Source: Elusimicrobiales bacterium (GTDB lineage: Bacteria > Elusimicrobiota > Elusimicrobia > Elusimicrobiales > UBA9959). From it: a stretch of DNA of 64,000 nucleotides. A program made the translations under genes and the position numbers. This document shows positions 9,053 through 17,933 of the stretch, piece after piece. The notes beneath the pieces are model-generated. The model saw only the letters and a program-made list of their open reading frames with translations, made no database searches and was not told where the DNA came from. The stretch's first letter is position 1; every line of letters starts with the position of its first letter. The DNA lies in assembly GCA_028688015.1 (NCBI GenBank), contig JAQTZB010000006.1, positions 1-64,000 on the forward strand. The letters run 5' to 3'.

Positions 9053-10252
9053 ATGAAGAAGACTAACTTCCTGTCCCTGCTCCTGCTCGCTACCTTCTCT
9101 TCCGGGGCCTTCGCCCTGGACCTTAACAAACCTCTCCCGAACTGGATAGACCAGTCCCGGGAAAAAGCCGACGGCAAAGCGCCTATCATGGCGCCCACCG
9201 TGCGCGGCGTCACCCCTTCCGACTTCCGCATGCCGGCCGAGTACGAGCCTGTCTCCGCGGTGGCCATCGGCTGGGCCGCCTACACGCCCATGCTCTCCAG
9301 CATAGCCAAGGCCGTCACCGGCCCCGCCAACGCCCAGCTCTGGGCCGTGGGCGGACCTTCCTCCATCTCCGGCGTGCCCGCCGCCAAGTACACCAAGATC
9401 CCCGCCCCGCTCGACACCGTGTGGATGCGCGACTACGGTCCCTTCGGCGTGGCCGGCGGCCGCCCCGGCATAGTGGACTCCATCTACCGCCACTACCAGT
9501 ACCGCCGCAACGACGACGCCGTCCCCGGCGTGCTCGGCAAGGCCAAGAACATCGGCGTGTACGGCATGCCGATAATCATGGACGGCGGCAACCTGATGGT
9601 TGACAGCGCCGGCACCCTGTTCATGACCAAGCGCACCTACATCTGGAACTCCAACATGAGCGAGGAGCAGGTGAACACCCACCTGAAGAATTACCTCAAG
9701 GTCAAGAAGATCGTGACCTTCGACTACGCCGGCTACCCCGGCGAGCCCGGCGACGGCACCGGCCACATCGACATGTACGTGAAGCTGCTCAATGACAACA
9801 CCGTGCTGCTGGCGGTGACCAACGACGAGCCCTTCAAGACCGCCTGCGACAAGGCCATGGCGTGGTTCAAGGCTAACAAGGCCCCTAACGGCCAGCCTTA
9901 CAAGATCATCACCGTGAAGGCCTGGGCCACCGACGCCTGGTATACCTACACCAACTCGCTGGTGGTCAACGGCGTGGCCATCATCCCGTCCTACTCGGCC
10001 TCCACCGAGGAAGCCAACGCCAAGGCCGCCTATGAGCAGGCCGGCTACACCGTGGTGCCGGTGCCCTCCGACGACAGCATAGTCGCGGGCGGCTCCATCC
10101 ACTGCGTGACGCAGACCATTCCCGGCGCGCCCGGCAAGGTCGTGGACATGACCGACATCCCCGTGTTCCAGGACATGTCCGTCACCGTCCCCATGGCCCC
10201 GCTGTCCAACGGCTCTTCCACCGCCGTGAACCAGCTGCTGCAGGGCTTCTAA
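9053..10252 (+). CDS. Secreted agmatine/peptidylarginine deiminase family enzyme
   Basis: The 399-residue protein starts with a Sec signal peptide (about 1-22, ending FA-L) and then shows the PAD_porph fold of the guanidino-group-modifying superfamily. Key motifs are VWMRDYGPFG (substrate-binding Arg-Asp), MDGGNLM, TGHIDMYVKLL with catalytic His, and GGSIHCVTQ with the nucleophile Cys351. Agmatine deiminases with this fold are cytosolic; the exported relatives act on peptidyl-arginine, as in the Porphyromonas enzyme. The substrate here could be agmatine, free arginine or protein arginine. No C-terminal sorting domain is visible. It is preceded by a TAGGCCCA site and followed by a strong terminator, so it is monocistronic. 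Confidence 0.85.
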   Translation: MKKTNFLSLLLLATFSSGAFALDLNKPLPNWIDQSREKADGKAPIMAPTVRGVTPSDFRMPAEYEPVSAVAIGWAAYTPMLSSIAKAVTGPANAQLWAVGGPSSISGVPAAKYTKIPAPLDTVWMRDYGPFGVAGGRPGIVDSIYRHYQYRRNDDAVPGVLGKAKNIGVYGMPIIMDGGNLMVDSAGTLFMTKRTYIWNSNMSEEQVNTHLKNYLKVKKIVTFDYAGYPGEPGDGTGHIDMYVKLLNDNTVLLAVTNDEPFKTACDKAMAWFKANKAPNGQPYKIITVKAWATDAWYTYTNSLVVNGVAIIPSYSASTEEANAKAAYEQAGYTVVPVPSDDSIVAGGSIHCVTQTIPGAPGKVVDMTDIPVFQDMSVTVPMAPLSNGSSTAVNQLLQGF

Positions 10253-10269
10253 GACTTACCGGAGCAAAA

Positions 10270-10305
10270 AGAGAACCGCCGGCCGCAAGCCGGCGGTTCT
10301 CTTTT
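10270..10305 (+). terminator. Intrinsic terminator after deiminase gene
   Basis: AGAGAACCGCCGGC pairs with GCCGGCGGTTCTCT and is followed by TTTT. The stem core CCGCCGG is the same as in the terminators between 16.2 and 24.5 kb, but the tail differs. Confidence 0.85.
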
Positions 10306-10329
10306 AGGCGCGCAAAAGGTTTGCGGCGG

Positions 10330-11166
10330 CTAGCGGCCCCTCGCGCCGCCGGGAACGTCTTTCAGGCCCAGCCGGGCGGCCTCTTCGCGGTTGACATAGA
10401 CGCTGGCCTTGTCCGGATAGACCACCGGCCCGGCAGCGGCCCCGGAAACAGCCTCCGCCGCCGCGCGCCCCATATCGCCGAAACCGGCATAGATGGCCGC
10501 GGTGCCGCCGCTGCGGGCCAGCCCCTCGGTGGGAACGTAGAGAGGCAGGCGGCCGCCCCTGGAAAAATCCCGCAGCATGGTGAAATTCTCTTCCGTGACC
10601 AGGGCCGGGTCGGGCAGCAGCCAGATGGCGTCGGCAGCGCCGGTCAGCCGGCGCAGGACGGCCGGCAGTTTGTCGCCGGATTCCACAGGGGAGAGCACCA
10701 GTTCCACCCCGGCGCCGCGGCCGGCCTCCTTGGCCAGGCCGGCGTAACCGGCGTAGACCTGCGACGACCAGAGCAGCGCCAGGCGCTTGAGGCCCGGCTG
10801 CAGGGCCAGCATGGCCTTGAGCGCGGCCGAGGCCTCCGGGACCATGTCCACCCTGCGGCCGCCTTGGCGGTCCACCCCGGGGGCCATGCAGTACACCAGC
10901 GCGGCGGTACGCGGGTAGCGGTCATAAGTGGCCGCCCTGCCGCCGAAAGCCACCACCACCGCCGCTTCGGACGGCGCCTCGCCCTTTGAAAGATCGTAAA
11001 CGTCTATGGTCCCGTTGTAGGCCTTGCTGAACGCCCTGAAAGCCTCCATGTAATGGCCCGAGGACCGGGAAAGCACGGCCGCGACCTCGCCCCCGAGTAC
11101 GGGGGCGGGCCACTGCGCCGACACGGCGCACAGCCAGAGCGCGGCTACGGCCGCCTTAACGCGCAC
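10330..11166 (-). CDS. ABC-transporter-like substrate-binding protein (ABC_sub_bind type)
   Basis: This 278-residue protein has a signal peptide (about 1-25) and reads as a short periplasmic binding protein of the ABC_sub_bind/TrpX group: alternating beta-alpha units with VVVAFGGRA, PGLKRLALLWSSQ, ADAIWLLPDPALV and LPLYVPTEGLARSGG. In this group the DPALVTxEN and PxYVPTE segments line the ligand cleft. It lies 12 nt downstream of the TonB receptor gene on the same strand, so the two form an operon that would capture one ligand at the outer membrane and in the periplasm; no permease or ATPase gene is adjacent. Ligand unknown. Confidence 0.75.
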   Translation of the reverse strand: MRVKAAVAALWLCAVSAQWPAPVLGGEVAAVLSRSSGHYMEAFRAFSKAYNGTIDVYDLSKGEAPSEAAVVVAFGGRAATYDRYPRTAALVYCMAPGVDRQGGRRVDMVPEASAALKAMLALQPGLKRLALLWSSQVYAGYAGLAKEAGRGAGVELVLSPVESGDKLPAVLRRLTGAADAIWLLPDPALVTEENFTMLRDFSRGGRLPLYVPTEGLARSGGTAAIYAGFGDMGRAAAEAVSGAAAGPVVYPDKASVYVNREEAARLGLKDVPGGARGR

Positions 11167-11178
11167 TTTCTCTCCTCA

Positions 11179-13083
11179 TCAGAATTTGTAGGCCGCCTCC
11201 AGCACGTACCGGGCGCCCAGGATCTCGCCGTACTGGCCCACGTCGCCGGCGGACCTGTAGGGCAGTATCTCATAGTGCCGCTTGTCGAGCAGGTTGAAGC
11301 CCCGCAGCGAGGCCTCCAGGCCGCCGCCCGCCCGCCAGGTCAGCCCGGCGTTAAGCAGCGCGTAGCCCGGCACCCGCTTAAGCAGCGGCGTGGAACTGAG
11401 GAAGGGCGGATCGTCCCAGCGGGTGGGCCCGCTCATATGGGCCCAGACCGAGCCGGAGAACCGGCTGCTGCGCCAGGCCAGCCCTGCGTTGCCCTTGTGG
11501 TGCGGCGAATTGTGCGAGTCGTTGTGGCTGCCGCTCTCGGAGGCGTTGAAATAACTGTAATTGCCGAACACCCGCGCCTTGCCGTTCAGCGCGTATTCGG
11601 CCGCGGCCTCGCCGCCAAAGGCCCGCGCCGTGCCGGTGTTGTCCCAGAGGGCCAGGAAATCGCTGGCCGACAGCGCGCTCACGCTGGTGTTGATGAGGTC
11701 GGTGAGGCGGTAAGTGTAGACGGCCAGGCAGGTCTTCAGCCCGCCGTAGGAGCCGTTGTGGGCCAGTTCCAGCGACTCCATTTTCTCCGCCTCCAGGTCC
11801 CTGCCGCCCCGGACGGTCATGGTAGCCGGCCCCGGCAGGGTCTCGGCGTGCACCACGTAGTTCTCCACCAGCGTGGGGTTGCGGAAGGCGGTGCCGGCGG
11901 AGAACCGCAGCGTATTGGCGTCGTCGGGGAAGAACATCACCGACCCGCGCGGTGAAAAGGCGTAGCCGGAGAGCGAGTGGTGGTCCAGCCGGGCGCCGGC
12001 CACCACGGTCCACTTTTCGGAAGGCTCCCAGGTGTTCTCGGCGAAGGCGGCGTAAAGGGTCTGGCGGCGGACGCCCCGGTCGAAGATGTCCGCCTCCACG
12101 CTGTTGCTGCGGCCGCTCACGCCGGCCGTCAGCTTGTCCGAGCCGGACAGCCGCATTTCCTGCGAAACGCTGGCGTCATAGGTGTCGTACTTCATGCGCG
12201 GGCCTCCCCAGAAGTCCCGGGCCAGGCCCGAATTGGAATTCCAGAAGGCGCGGGCCGTCAGGCCGCCGGTCACGAAGTCAGCGCGCAGGCTGCCGGAGTT
12301 CAGCAGCGGCCGCATCAGCCCCTGGTTGTAGACGCCCAGCTGGCTGTTGAGCCGGGAGATGTCCCCGTTCAGGCTCAGCCTGGCGCCGCCGGGCGTTTCC
12401 CAGGCCGCGTGCGCGTGGGCCTTGGCCGCGCGCGAGGCCACGGCGTCCCCGTCCTCGAAGCCGTTCATGTTGCGGTAGTCGCCGCCGGCCTTGAACGAGA
12501 ACCTGCCGTAGCGCCGGCCGAACACGGCCGAGCCGTAGCGCTGCTCCCTGTTGCCGCCGGCAGCCGACACCGAGCCGCCGTCCAGCTTCTCCGGGGTCTT
12601 GGTGATGATGTTGATCACGCCGTGCAGGGCGTTGGCACCGTAAAGCGACGAGGCCGGGCCCCTGACTATCTCTATGCGGTCGATCTCCGCCGCCGCCACC
12701 GGCAGCGCCTCCCACAGGGCCACGCCGAAAAATTCCTGCATCACGGTGCGGCCGTCCACCAGCACCAGCAGCCGGTTGCTGTCGGACTGGTTGAAGCCGC
12801 GTATGGACACGTCGCCCTGCCCGGTCCTGGTACCCACTACGTCCACGCCCGGCACCAGCCGCAGGGCATCCCAGAGAGTGGAGGCGCCCGAGGCTTTTAT
12901 GTCCTCGGCGGTTACTACGGCCACCGAGGCCGGGGCCTTGTGGCTGGACGTCTCCCGCAGCGAGGCGGTTATGAACTTGGCCTCCTCGCGAAAAAAAGCG
13001 AACTCGTCGTCTAGCTGCGACGCCGCGGCGGCCAAGGCCGGCAAGGTCAGGACAGATGACAGCAACAGTGCCGTTATTCTCAT
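11179..13083 (-). CDS. TonB-dependent outer-membrane receptor
   Basis: The 634-residue receptor begins at MRITALLLSS, preceded by AGGAGCC at proper distance, and has a signal peptide of about 20 residues. The plug domain follows: ASVAVVTAEDIKASGA, LRLVPGVDVV, SIRGF, LLVLVDGRTV, DRIEIVRGPASSLYGANA and GVINIITKT are classic plug motifs. The remainder is a beta-barrel of alternating strands ending in the aromatic VLEAAYKF. The size fits siderophore or cobalamin receptors (BtuB/cirA-like). I do not see a riboswitch or obvious Fur box upstream; a minus-strand TATAAT lies at 13176-13181. The paired periplasmic binding protein is downstream. Confidence 0.92.
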   Translation of the reverse strand: MRITALLLSSVLTLPALAAAASQLDDEFAFFREEAKFITASLRETSSHKAPASVAVVTAEDIKASGASTLWDALRLVPGVDVVGTRTGQGDVSIRGFNQSDSNRLLVLVDGRTVMQEFFGVALWEALPVAAAEIDRIEIVRGPASSLYGANALHGVINIITKTPEKLDGGSVSAAGGNREQRYGSAVFGRRYGRFSFKAGGDYRNMNGFEDGDAVASRAAKAHAHAAWETPGGARLSLNGDISRLNSQLGVYNQGLMRPLLNSGSLRADFVTGGLTARAFWNSNSGLARDFWGGPRMKYDTYDASVSQEMRLSGSDKLTAGVSGRSNSVEADIFDRGVRRQTLYAAFAENTWEPSEKWTVVAGARLDHHSLSGYAFSPRGSVMFFPDDANTLRFSAGTAFRNPTLVENYVVHAETLPGPATMTVRGGRDLEAEKMESLELAHNGSYGGLKTCLAVYTYRLTDLINTSVSALSASDFLALWDNTGTARAFGGEAAAEYALNGKARVFGNYSYFNASESGSHNDSHNSPHHKGNAGLAWRSSRFSGSVWAHMSGPTRWDDPPFLSSTPLLKRVPGYALLNAGLTWRAGGGLEASLRGFNLLDKRHYEILPYRSAGDVGQYGEILGARYVLEAAYKF

Positions 13084-13204
13084 ACAGGCTCCTTCAGCAA
13101 TGTTTCCCGGCGGCCGCTTGCGCGGGCCGGACAATTGTCAGGATATGATTTCCCCCCAAGGAAACTCCTGCTTTAATTATATAAGATTCCGGGGGCGCTG
13201 GATG

Positions 13205-13240
13205 AAAGAAAGACCGCCGGTTTTGCCGGCGGTCTTTTTC
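13205..13240 (-). terminator. Bidirectional-looking terminator after argR
   Basis: The stem AGACCGCCGG / CCGGCGGTCT has T-rich tails on both strands. It lies 17 nt past the argR stop codon on the minus strand and ahead of the TonB receptor promoter. Confidence 0.7.
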
Positions 13241-13256
13241 TGTCTTTGAGAGGGGG

Positions 13257-13703
13257 TTACTTGCCCAGCAGTTTTTCGCGCAGGAGCCGCTGCAGCGCCG
13301 CCAGGCGCTTTACGCTGGAGGGGATCACCAGCACGGTGTTGTCGCCGGCCACGGTGCCCAGCACCTCGGGAAAGCGCTGCGAGTCTATGAATTCGGCCAC
13401 GGTGCCGGCCGCGCCCGGCAGGGTGCGGATCAGTACCAGGGTCTCGTTGGCGGTTATGTCCGTGACGCTGGCGCCCAGCAGGGTGCGCAGCGGCGGGACG
13501 GCGCCCGGCTCGGTCAGCACGTAGCGGCCGCCGCCCGGCCCGGCCAGCCAGGAGGCGCCCAGGTCTTTGAGGTCGCGCGACAGCGTGGCCTGCGTCACCT
13601 TGCAGCCTTCGGCGGCCAGCGCCCGGCGCAGGTCCTCCTGGCTGCCCACCGCGCCTTCGGCTATTATCTTCCTTATGCAGTAAATTCTCTCGGTCTTGGT
13701 CAT
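13257..13703 (-). CDS. argR: Arginine repressor ArgR
   Basis: This 148-residue protein has the two ArgR domains: an N-terminal winged helix (TERIYCIRKIIAEGAVGSQE, then VTQATLSRDLKDLG, residues 1-70) and a C-terminal hexamerisation and arginine-binding domain with the signature GTVAGDNTVLVI (about 115-126; the usual form is GTIAGDDT). ArgR binds ARG boxes as an arginine-loaded hexamer and represses arginine biosynthesis. The gene is divergent from argG, and two ARG-box-like sites lie in the shared 98-nt intergenic region, so both control of argGH and autoregulation are expected. Confidence 0.93.
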   Translation of the reverse strand: MTKTERIYCIRKIIAEGAVGSQEDLRRALAAEGCKVTQATLSRDLKDLGASWLAGPGGGRYVLTEPGAVPPLRTLLGASVTDITANETLVLIRTLPGAAGTVAEFIDSQRFPEVLGTVAGDNTVLVIPSSVKRLAALQRLLREKLLGK

Positions 13704-13724
13704 GGCCGTTCCCTTTGTAAGGCT

Positions 13725-13762
13725 ATTGCATAATTATACAGTATTTTGTATATTTATTCAAG
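13725..13762. promoter_or_regulatory. Tandem ARG boxes between argR and argG
   Basis: Two 18-bp imperfect palindromes, 13725-13742 (core TGCAT-aatt-ATACA) and 13745-13762 (core TGTAT-attt-ATTCA), are separated by 2 bp. Each matches the ArgR consensus TGAAT-wwww-ATTCA at nearly all symmetric positions, and tandem boxes 2-3 bp apart are the usual arrangement for a hexameric ArgR. The AT-rich block also stands out against the GC-rich surroundings. Confidence 0.85.
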
Positions 13763-13801
13763 ACCCGGGCGGCCCCGGCTATATATAAGGAGAGTAATAA
13801 G

Positions 13802-15040
13802 ATGAAAGAGAACAACAAAGTGGTGCTGGCGTACAGCGGCGGGCTGGATACTTCGGTGATACTCAAGTGGCTGGTCAACAAGGGCTACGAGGTCATAGCC
13901 TATATAGCCGACGTGGGCCAGGCGGGGGATTTCCAGAAGGCCAAGCGCAAGGCGCTGAAAGCCGGCGCCAAGAAAGTTTACATCGAGGACCTCAAGAAGG
14001 AACTCGTCACCGACTACATCTTCCCCATCTTCAAAGCCAACGCCCTTTACGAGGGCCGCTACCTGCTGGGCACCTCGGCCGCGCGGCCGTTGATAGCCAA
14101 GCGCCAGATAGAGATAGCCGCCAAGGAAGGCGCCGCCTATGTTTCGCACGGCGCCACCGGCAAAGGCAATGACCAGGTGCGCTTCGAGCTGGGCTACTAC
14201 GCGCTCAACCCCAAGATAAAGGTGATAGCCCCGTGGAAGACCGAGGAGTTCCTCGCCGAGTTCAAAGGCCGCACGGACCTCATCAATTATGCCAAGGCGC
14301 ATAATATTGAGATCTCCAGCACCATCGCCAAGCCCTATAGCGAGGACGACAACCTGCTGCACATCAGCCACGAGGCCGGCATTCTTGAGGACCCCGCGCA
14401 CGAATGCGCCGAGGATATTTATTCCAAGACCGTCTCGCCGGAGAAGGCCCCCAACACGCCGACCAAGATAAAGATACAGTTCAAGGACGGCGCGCCTGTG
14501 AAGGTGACCAACCTCAACACCGGCAAGAGCGAGACCGACCCGCTGAAGCTCTTCAATATGTTGAACGACCTCGGCGCCAGGAACGGCATAGGCCGCATAG
14601 ACATGGTGGAGAACCGCTTTGTGGGCATAAAGTCCCGCGGCGTGTACGAAACCCCCGGCGGCACCATACTCTACGCCGCGCACAAGGACATTGAAGGCAT
14701 AGCCATGGACCGCGAGGTGATGCGCCTGCGCGACATGTTCTCGCCCAAGTTCGCCGAGCTCGTTTACAACGGCTTCTGGTTCAGCCCGGAGATGAGCTTC
14801 CTGATGGCCGCCATCAACGAGAGCCAGAAAGCCATAGACGGCTCCGTGACGCTGAAGCTCTACAAGGGCAATGTGATGGTGATGGGCCGGCAGAGCCCCA
14901 GCTCGCTCTACAATAAGGACCTGTCCAGCATGGACATAGCCGGCGGCTTCAACCAGAAGGACTCGGAAGGGTTCATCAAGATCCACGCCACCCGGCTGAT
15001 GGCCCACAGCGCCATCATGAACAGCCACGGTAACAACTAA
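13802..15040 (+). CDS. argG: Argininosuccinate synthase
   Basis: ArgG joins citrulline and aspartate with ATP to give argininosuccinate. The 412-residue product has the N-type ATP pyrophosphatase loop [12 protein letters not shown] near the N-terminus, followed by [10 protein letters not shown] and the [13 protein letters not shown] nucleotide-binding motif, all characteristic; length is normal for the family. AAGGAG lies 12 nt before the ATG, immediately downstream of the ARG boxes. Its stop codon overlaps the argH start by one base (TAATG). The upstream arginine genes are not in this window. Confidence 0.97.
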   Translation: MKENNKVVLAYSGGLDTSVILKWLVNKGYEVIAYIADVGQAGDFQKAKRKALKAGAKKVYIEDLKKELVTDYIFPIFKANALYEGRYLLGTSAARPLIAKRQIEIAAKEGAAYVSHGATGKGNDQVRFELGYYALNPKIKVIAPWKTEEFLAEFKGRTDLINYAKAHNIEISSTIAKPYSEDDNLLHISHEAGILEDPAHECAEDIYSKTVSPEKAPNTPTKIKIQFKDGAPVKVTNLNTGKSETDPLKLFNMLNDLGARNGIGRIDMVENRFVGIKSRGVYETPGGTILYAAHKDIEGIAMDREVMRLRDMFSPKFAELVYNGFWFSPEMSFLMAAINESQKAIDGSVTLKLYKGNVMVMGRQSPSSLYNKDLSSMDIAGGFNQKDSEGFIKIHATRLMAHSAIMNSHGNN

Positions 15041-16215
15041 TGAAACTCTGGGCCAAGGGCTATGACCTGGACAAGGATATAGAGTCCTTCACGGTGGGGG
15101 ACGACTATGTGCTGGACCGCCGGCTGGTGAAGTACGACTGCCTGGCCAGCGCCGCGCACGCTAAGGCGCTGAAGAAGGCCGGGCTGCTGAAGGCCGGCGA
15201 GCTGAAGAATATACTCGCCGGCCTAAAGCGCATAGCGGAGCTCGACGCCGCCGGCAAGTTCGCCGTGCGGCGCGAGGACGAGGACTGCCACACGGCCATA
15301 GAGGGCTGGCTGACGGCCAAGTACGGCGAGGCCGGCAAGAAGGTGCATACCGGCCGCTCCCGCAATGACCAGGTGCTGGCCGCCCTGCGGCTTTACGAGC
15401 GGGAAACCCTCGTCGAGCTGAAGGCGCGGCTGGGCGCTTTCGCCGCTGCCTGTAAAAAGGCCGCGGCCAAGCAGGGCCGCATATCCATGCCCGGCTACAC
15501 CCATATGCGCCGGGCCATGCCCACCACCGTGGGCACTTGGCTGGGCTGCTTCGCCGCCGCCGCGGCGGATGACGCAAAGCACGCCGACTTCCTGCTCAAG
15601 CTCATAGACCAGTCCCCGCTGGGCTCGGCCGCCGGTTTCGGCGTGCCGGTGCTGGGCATAGACAAGAGCTACAGCGCCAAGTTGATGGGTTTTTCGAAAG
15701 CCATCGATAACCCCATCTATGCGCAGTTCACCCGCAGCAAGTTCGAGCCGGCCATCATGCACCTTTGCTCGCAGGTCATGCTGACGCTCAATAAGCTGGC
15801 CACCGACCTGGTGCTCTTCAGCATGCCCGAGTTCGGCTTCGTCTCCCTGCCCGAGAAGTTCTGCACCGGCAGCTCCATCATGCCGCAGAAGAAGAACCCC
15901 GACGTGCTGGAACTGGTGCGGGGGAAATACCACGCGGTGCTGGGCGAGGAACTTAAGGCGCTGTCGCTGGCCGGCAATTTGCCGTCCGGCTACAACCGCG
16001 ACGCCCAGCTGGGCAAAGGCCCGCTGTTCGCCGCCCTCGACGCCGCCCTGGCCTCGCTGGGCATAATGACCAAGGTGGCCGACGGCCTGAAGTTCAATAA
16101 GGAAAAGTGCGCCCTCGCCCCGGAACTGTTCGCCACGGAGGAAGCCTATAAGCTTGTAAAAGCCGGCCTCCCCTTCCGCGACGCCTACCGCCAAGTAGCC
16201 GAAAAGTTCCGCTGA
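15040..16215 (+). CDS. argH: Argininosuccinate lyase, short C-terminus
   Basis: ArgH splits argininosuccinate into arginine and fumarate. The signature GSSIMPQKKNPD with the catalytic Ser is intact, as are HTGRSRNDQV and GYTHMRRAMPT. At 391 residues it is shorter than the usual 445-465: the chain ends just after LPFRDAYRQVAEKF, where typical enzymes continue with about 50-70 residues of C-terminal helices. A terminator follows 20 nt after the stop, so this looks like a genuine short form and not a frameshift. Active-site residues come from three subunits in this family and all recognisable ones are upstream of the truncation. Confidence 0.93.
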   Translation: MKLWAKGYDLDKDIESFTVGDDYVLDRRLVKYDCLASAAHAKALKKAGLLKAGELKNILAGLKRIAELDAAGKFAVRREDEDCHTAIEGWLTAKYGEAGKKVHTGRSRNDQVLAALRLYERETLVELKARLGAFAAACKKAAAKQGRISMPGYTHMRRAMPTTVGTWLGCFAAAAADDAKHADFLLKLIDQSPLGSAAGFGVPVLGIDKSYSAKLMGFSKAIDNPIYAQFTRSKFEPAIMHLCSQVMLTLNKLATDLVLFSMPEFGFVSLPEKFCTGSSIMPQKKNPDVLELVRGKYHAVLGEELKALSLAGNLPSGYNRDAQLGKGPLFAALDAALASLGIMTKVADGLKFNKEKCALAPELFATEEAYKLVKAGLPFRDAYRQVAEKFR

Positions 16216-16235
16216 AATCACGTCCCAAAAATCCA

Positions 16236-16277
16236 AAACCGCCGGGCCCAACCCCCGGCGGTTTTGTTTTGTAGAAT
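16236..16277 (+). terminator. Terminator T3, left border of the module array
   Basis: ACCGCCGGG pairs with CCCGGCGGT, followed by TTTGTTTTGTAGAAT. The tail after the stem, including GTAGAAT, recurs at 17854, which simple functional convergence on a U-tract would not require. Confidence 0.85.
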
Positions 16278-16455
16278 GTTTTTATGGGGGGTGAGTCAAA
16301 ACTCAAAATCTGCCCCCAATAAACACATAGTTGCTCTGTTTTAACGCGGAGCAGCATCAGCTTCTGTTATGTTACTTTGTGCGATATCCCCTATTGAGTG
16401 ATATGGGCTTGAGTGTTGAGTTGATAAATATTTTGTTTATTTATGAGGTTGGCGT

Positions 16456-17757
16456 ATGTTAACTAAAGAAGTGGTTAAAGAATTGGTTACAAGAAAAACA
16501 GAAACTAGAAGCCTTGAATATAAAGGAGGAATTGACTGGGATAAATCGGAAAAGAAGAATCGTATAGATATTCTTAAAGACATATTAGCGATGTCAAATA
16601 CCAAAGATGGAGGAGTAATTCTTATAGGATTTCAAGATAGCGACTTTTCGCTAGTTGGGCTGTCAAATGCTGAATTTAACTCTTGGGATTCAACAAAAGT
16701 TAATGATTTGTTAAAGGAGTATTCAGATCCTGGATTTGCTTGTCAGGTTTATAAATTTTCAGATTTTGATGGGGGAAGGCAAATTGTGGCTATCGAGGTG
16801 CCAGAGTTTACGGAAGATGTGATAATTTGCAAAAAGGATTGGCATGATGAACATAAGCAAGTCTTAAAACGGGGATGTATTTACATAAGAACTGATAAGC
16901 CCTCATCGGAGAGTGTTACCACAAATCAAGATATGCGGGAGCTTCTTGGTCGGGCCTTATCAAAAAAAGGGGATTCTTTACTGTCGGATATCGAAAGGTT
17001 GCTTAAAGGTAAACCAATTAGTTATGGGAATGAAGAGGCCGAAAAGTATTCTGCAGAATTGGCCGATGGTGAGAAATACTTTGCGAGTAGTATCGGGGAG
17101 TATCTGCAGCGGTATGGTTATTGGGAAGTCTCAGTTTCTCCTGTGAATTACCATCCTAAGCGCGTAGCGGATTTAAGTTTGATGCGGGAGTATATTAGAA
17201 AGGCGGAAGTCGAGCTTCGTGGTTGGGACTTTCCGCATACAGATTCAAAAGATGGATCCAACTTTTTAAATGGCTATCAGTCTGTAACTATATGGAAAGA
17301 TAAATTTTACGAAGCATATCGGGCATATGGGAGTGGTCTGTTCTTGTGGAAAAGTGCATATTGGGAAGATGTGCGGGGCTATAAAACAGATGAAGGAGAT
17401 AATTGCCTATCATTTGTGAATGTGATATGGACAATAACAGAGATAGTCTTATTTGTTAGACGTTACTATGAGCATTTGTCCTATGATGGTTCTTTGCATA
17501 TTCAAATAACTTTAAACAAAACTAAAGGACGCAGCCTAAAGCAAATAGATAGTTGGGGGTTTAGTCTTCCACATAATAAAACGACCGAGGATAGTATCCC
17601 ACTTTCTTGCGATGTGTCATTCGCGGAGTTGAAGGCTAATTTCAAGGAGTTTGCTCGTAATATGGCGCGTGATGTTTTGAGAGTGTTTAATCTTGCTGAT
17701 ATCAGTGAGCAAACAGTCGAGGACTGGCAAACAAAATTGCTTGAGCGGAAGTTTTAG
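16456..17757 (+). CDS. AlbA_2/Schlafen-type putative nucleic-acid or ATP-binding protein, AT-rich
   Basis: The 433-residue protein opens with an AlbA_2 (Schlafen-like) domain: ETRSLEYKGGIDWD (E-x-K/Y positions), GGVILIGFQDSDF, then VAIEVPEF and GCIYIRTDKPSSES with the typical R-x-G/D-S pattern, up to residue 155. The remaining 270 residues, rich in Trp and Tyr, match nothing I know. The domain is common in anti-phage and stress-response proteins and in transcriptional regulators. By eye the gene is near 40% GC against well over 60% in its neighbours, and its codon use differs, so it is recently acquired. It sits alone between terminators T3 and T4. Confidence 0.75.
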   Translation: MLTKEVVKELVTRKTETRSLEYKGGIDWDKSEKKNRIDILKDILAMSNTKDGGVILIGFQDSDFSLVGLSNAEFNSWDSTKVNDLLKEYSDPGFACQVYKFSDFDGGRQIVAIEVPEFTEDVIICKKDWHDEHKQVLKRGCIYIRTDKPSSESVTTNQDMRELLGRALSKKGDSLLSDIERLLKGKPISYGNEEAEKYSAELADGEKYFASSIGEYLQRYGYWEVSVSPVNYHPKRVADLSLMREYIRKAEVELRGWDFPHTDSKDGSNFLNGYQSVTIWKDKFYEAYRAYGSGLFLWKSAYWEDVRGYKTDEGDNCLSFVNVIWTITEIVLFVRRYYEHLSYDGSLHIQITLNKTKGRSLKQIDSWGFSLPHNKTTEDSIPLSCDVSFAELKANFKEFARNMARDVLRVFNLADISEQTVEDWQTKLLERKF

Positions 17758-17822
17758 AAATTGGCGCCAAGGGTGTGGGGACCTCGAGCCTGGGCGATGG
17801 GGGACGTTGATTCCTAACCGTA

Positions 17823-17861
17823 GAGCCGCCGAGGAAGCCCGGCGTTTTTGTTTTGTAGAAT
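17823..17861 (+). terminator. Degenerate terminator T4
   Basis: GCCGCCGAGGAAGCCCGGCG followed by TTTTTGTTTTGTAGAAT. The left arm has drifted, but the right arm and tail equal those of T3. Confidence 0.6.
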
Positions 17862-17933
17862 TGTTGATATAGGGGCGAGTGATAATTTAGTGCCCGCTTC
17901 TAATATTCAGAAACAAAAGATTAGGGAACTAAA

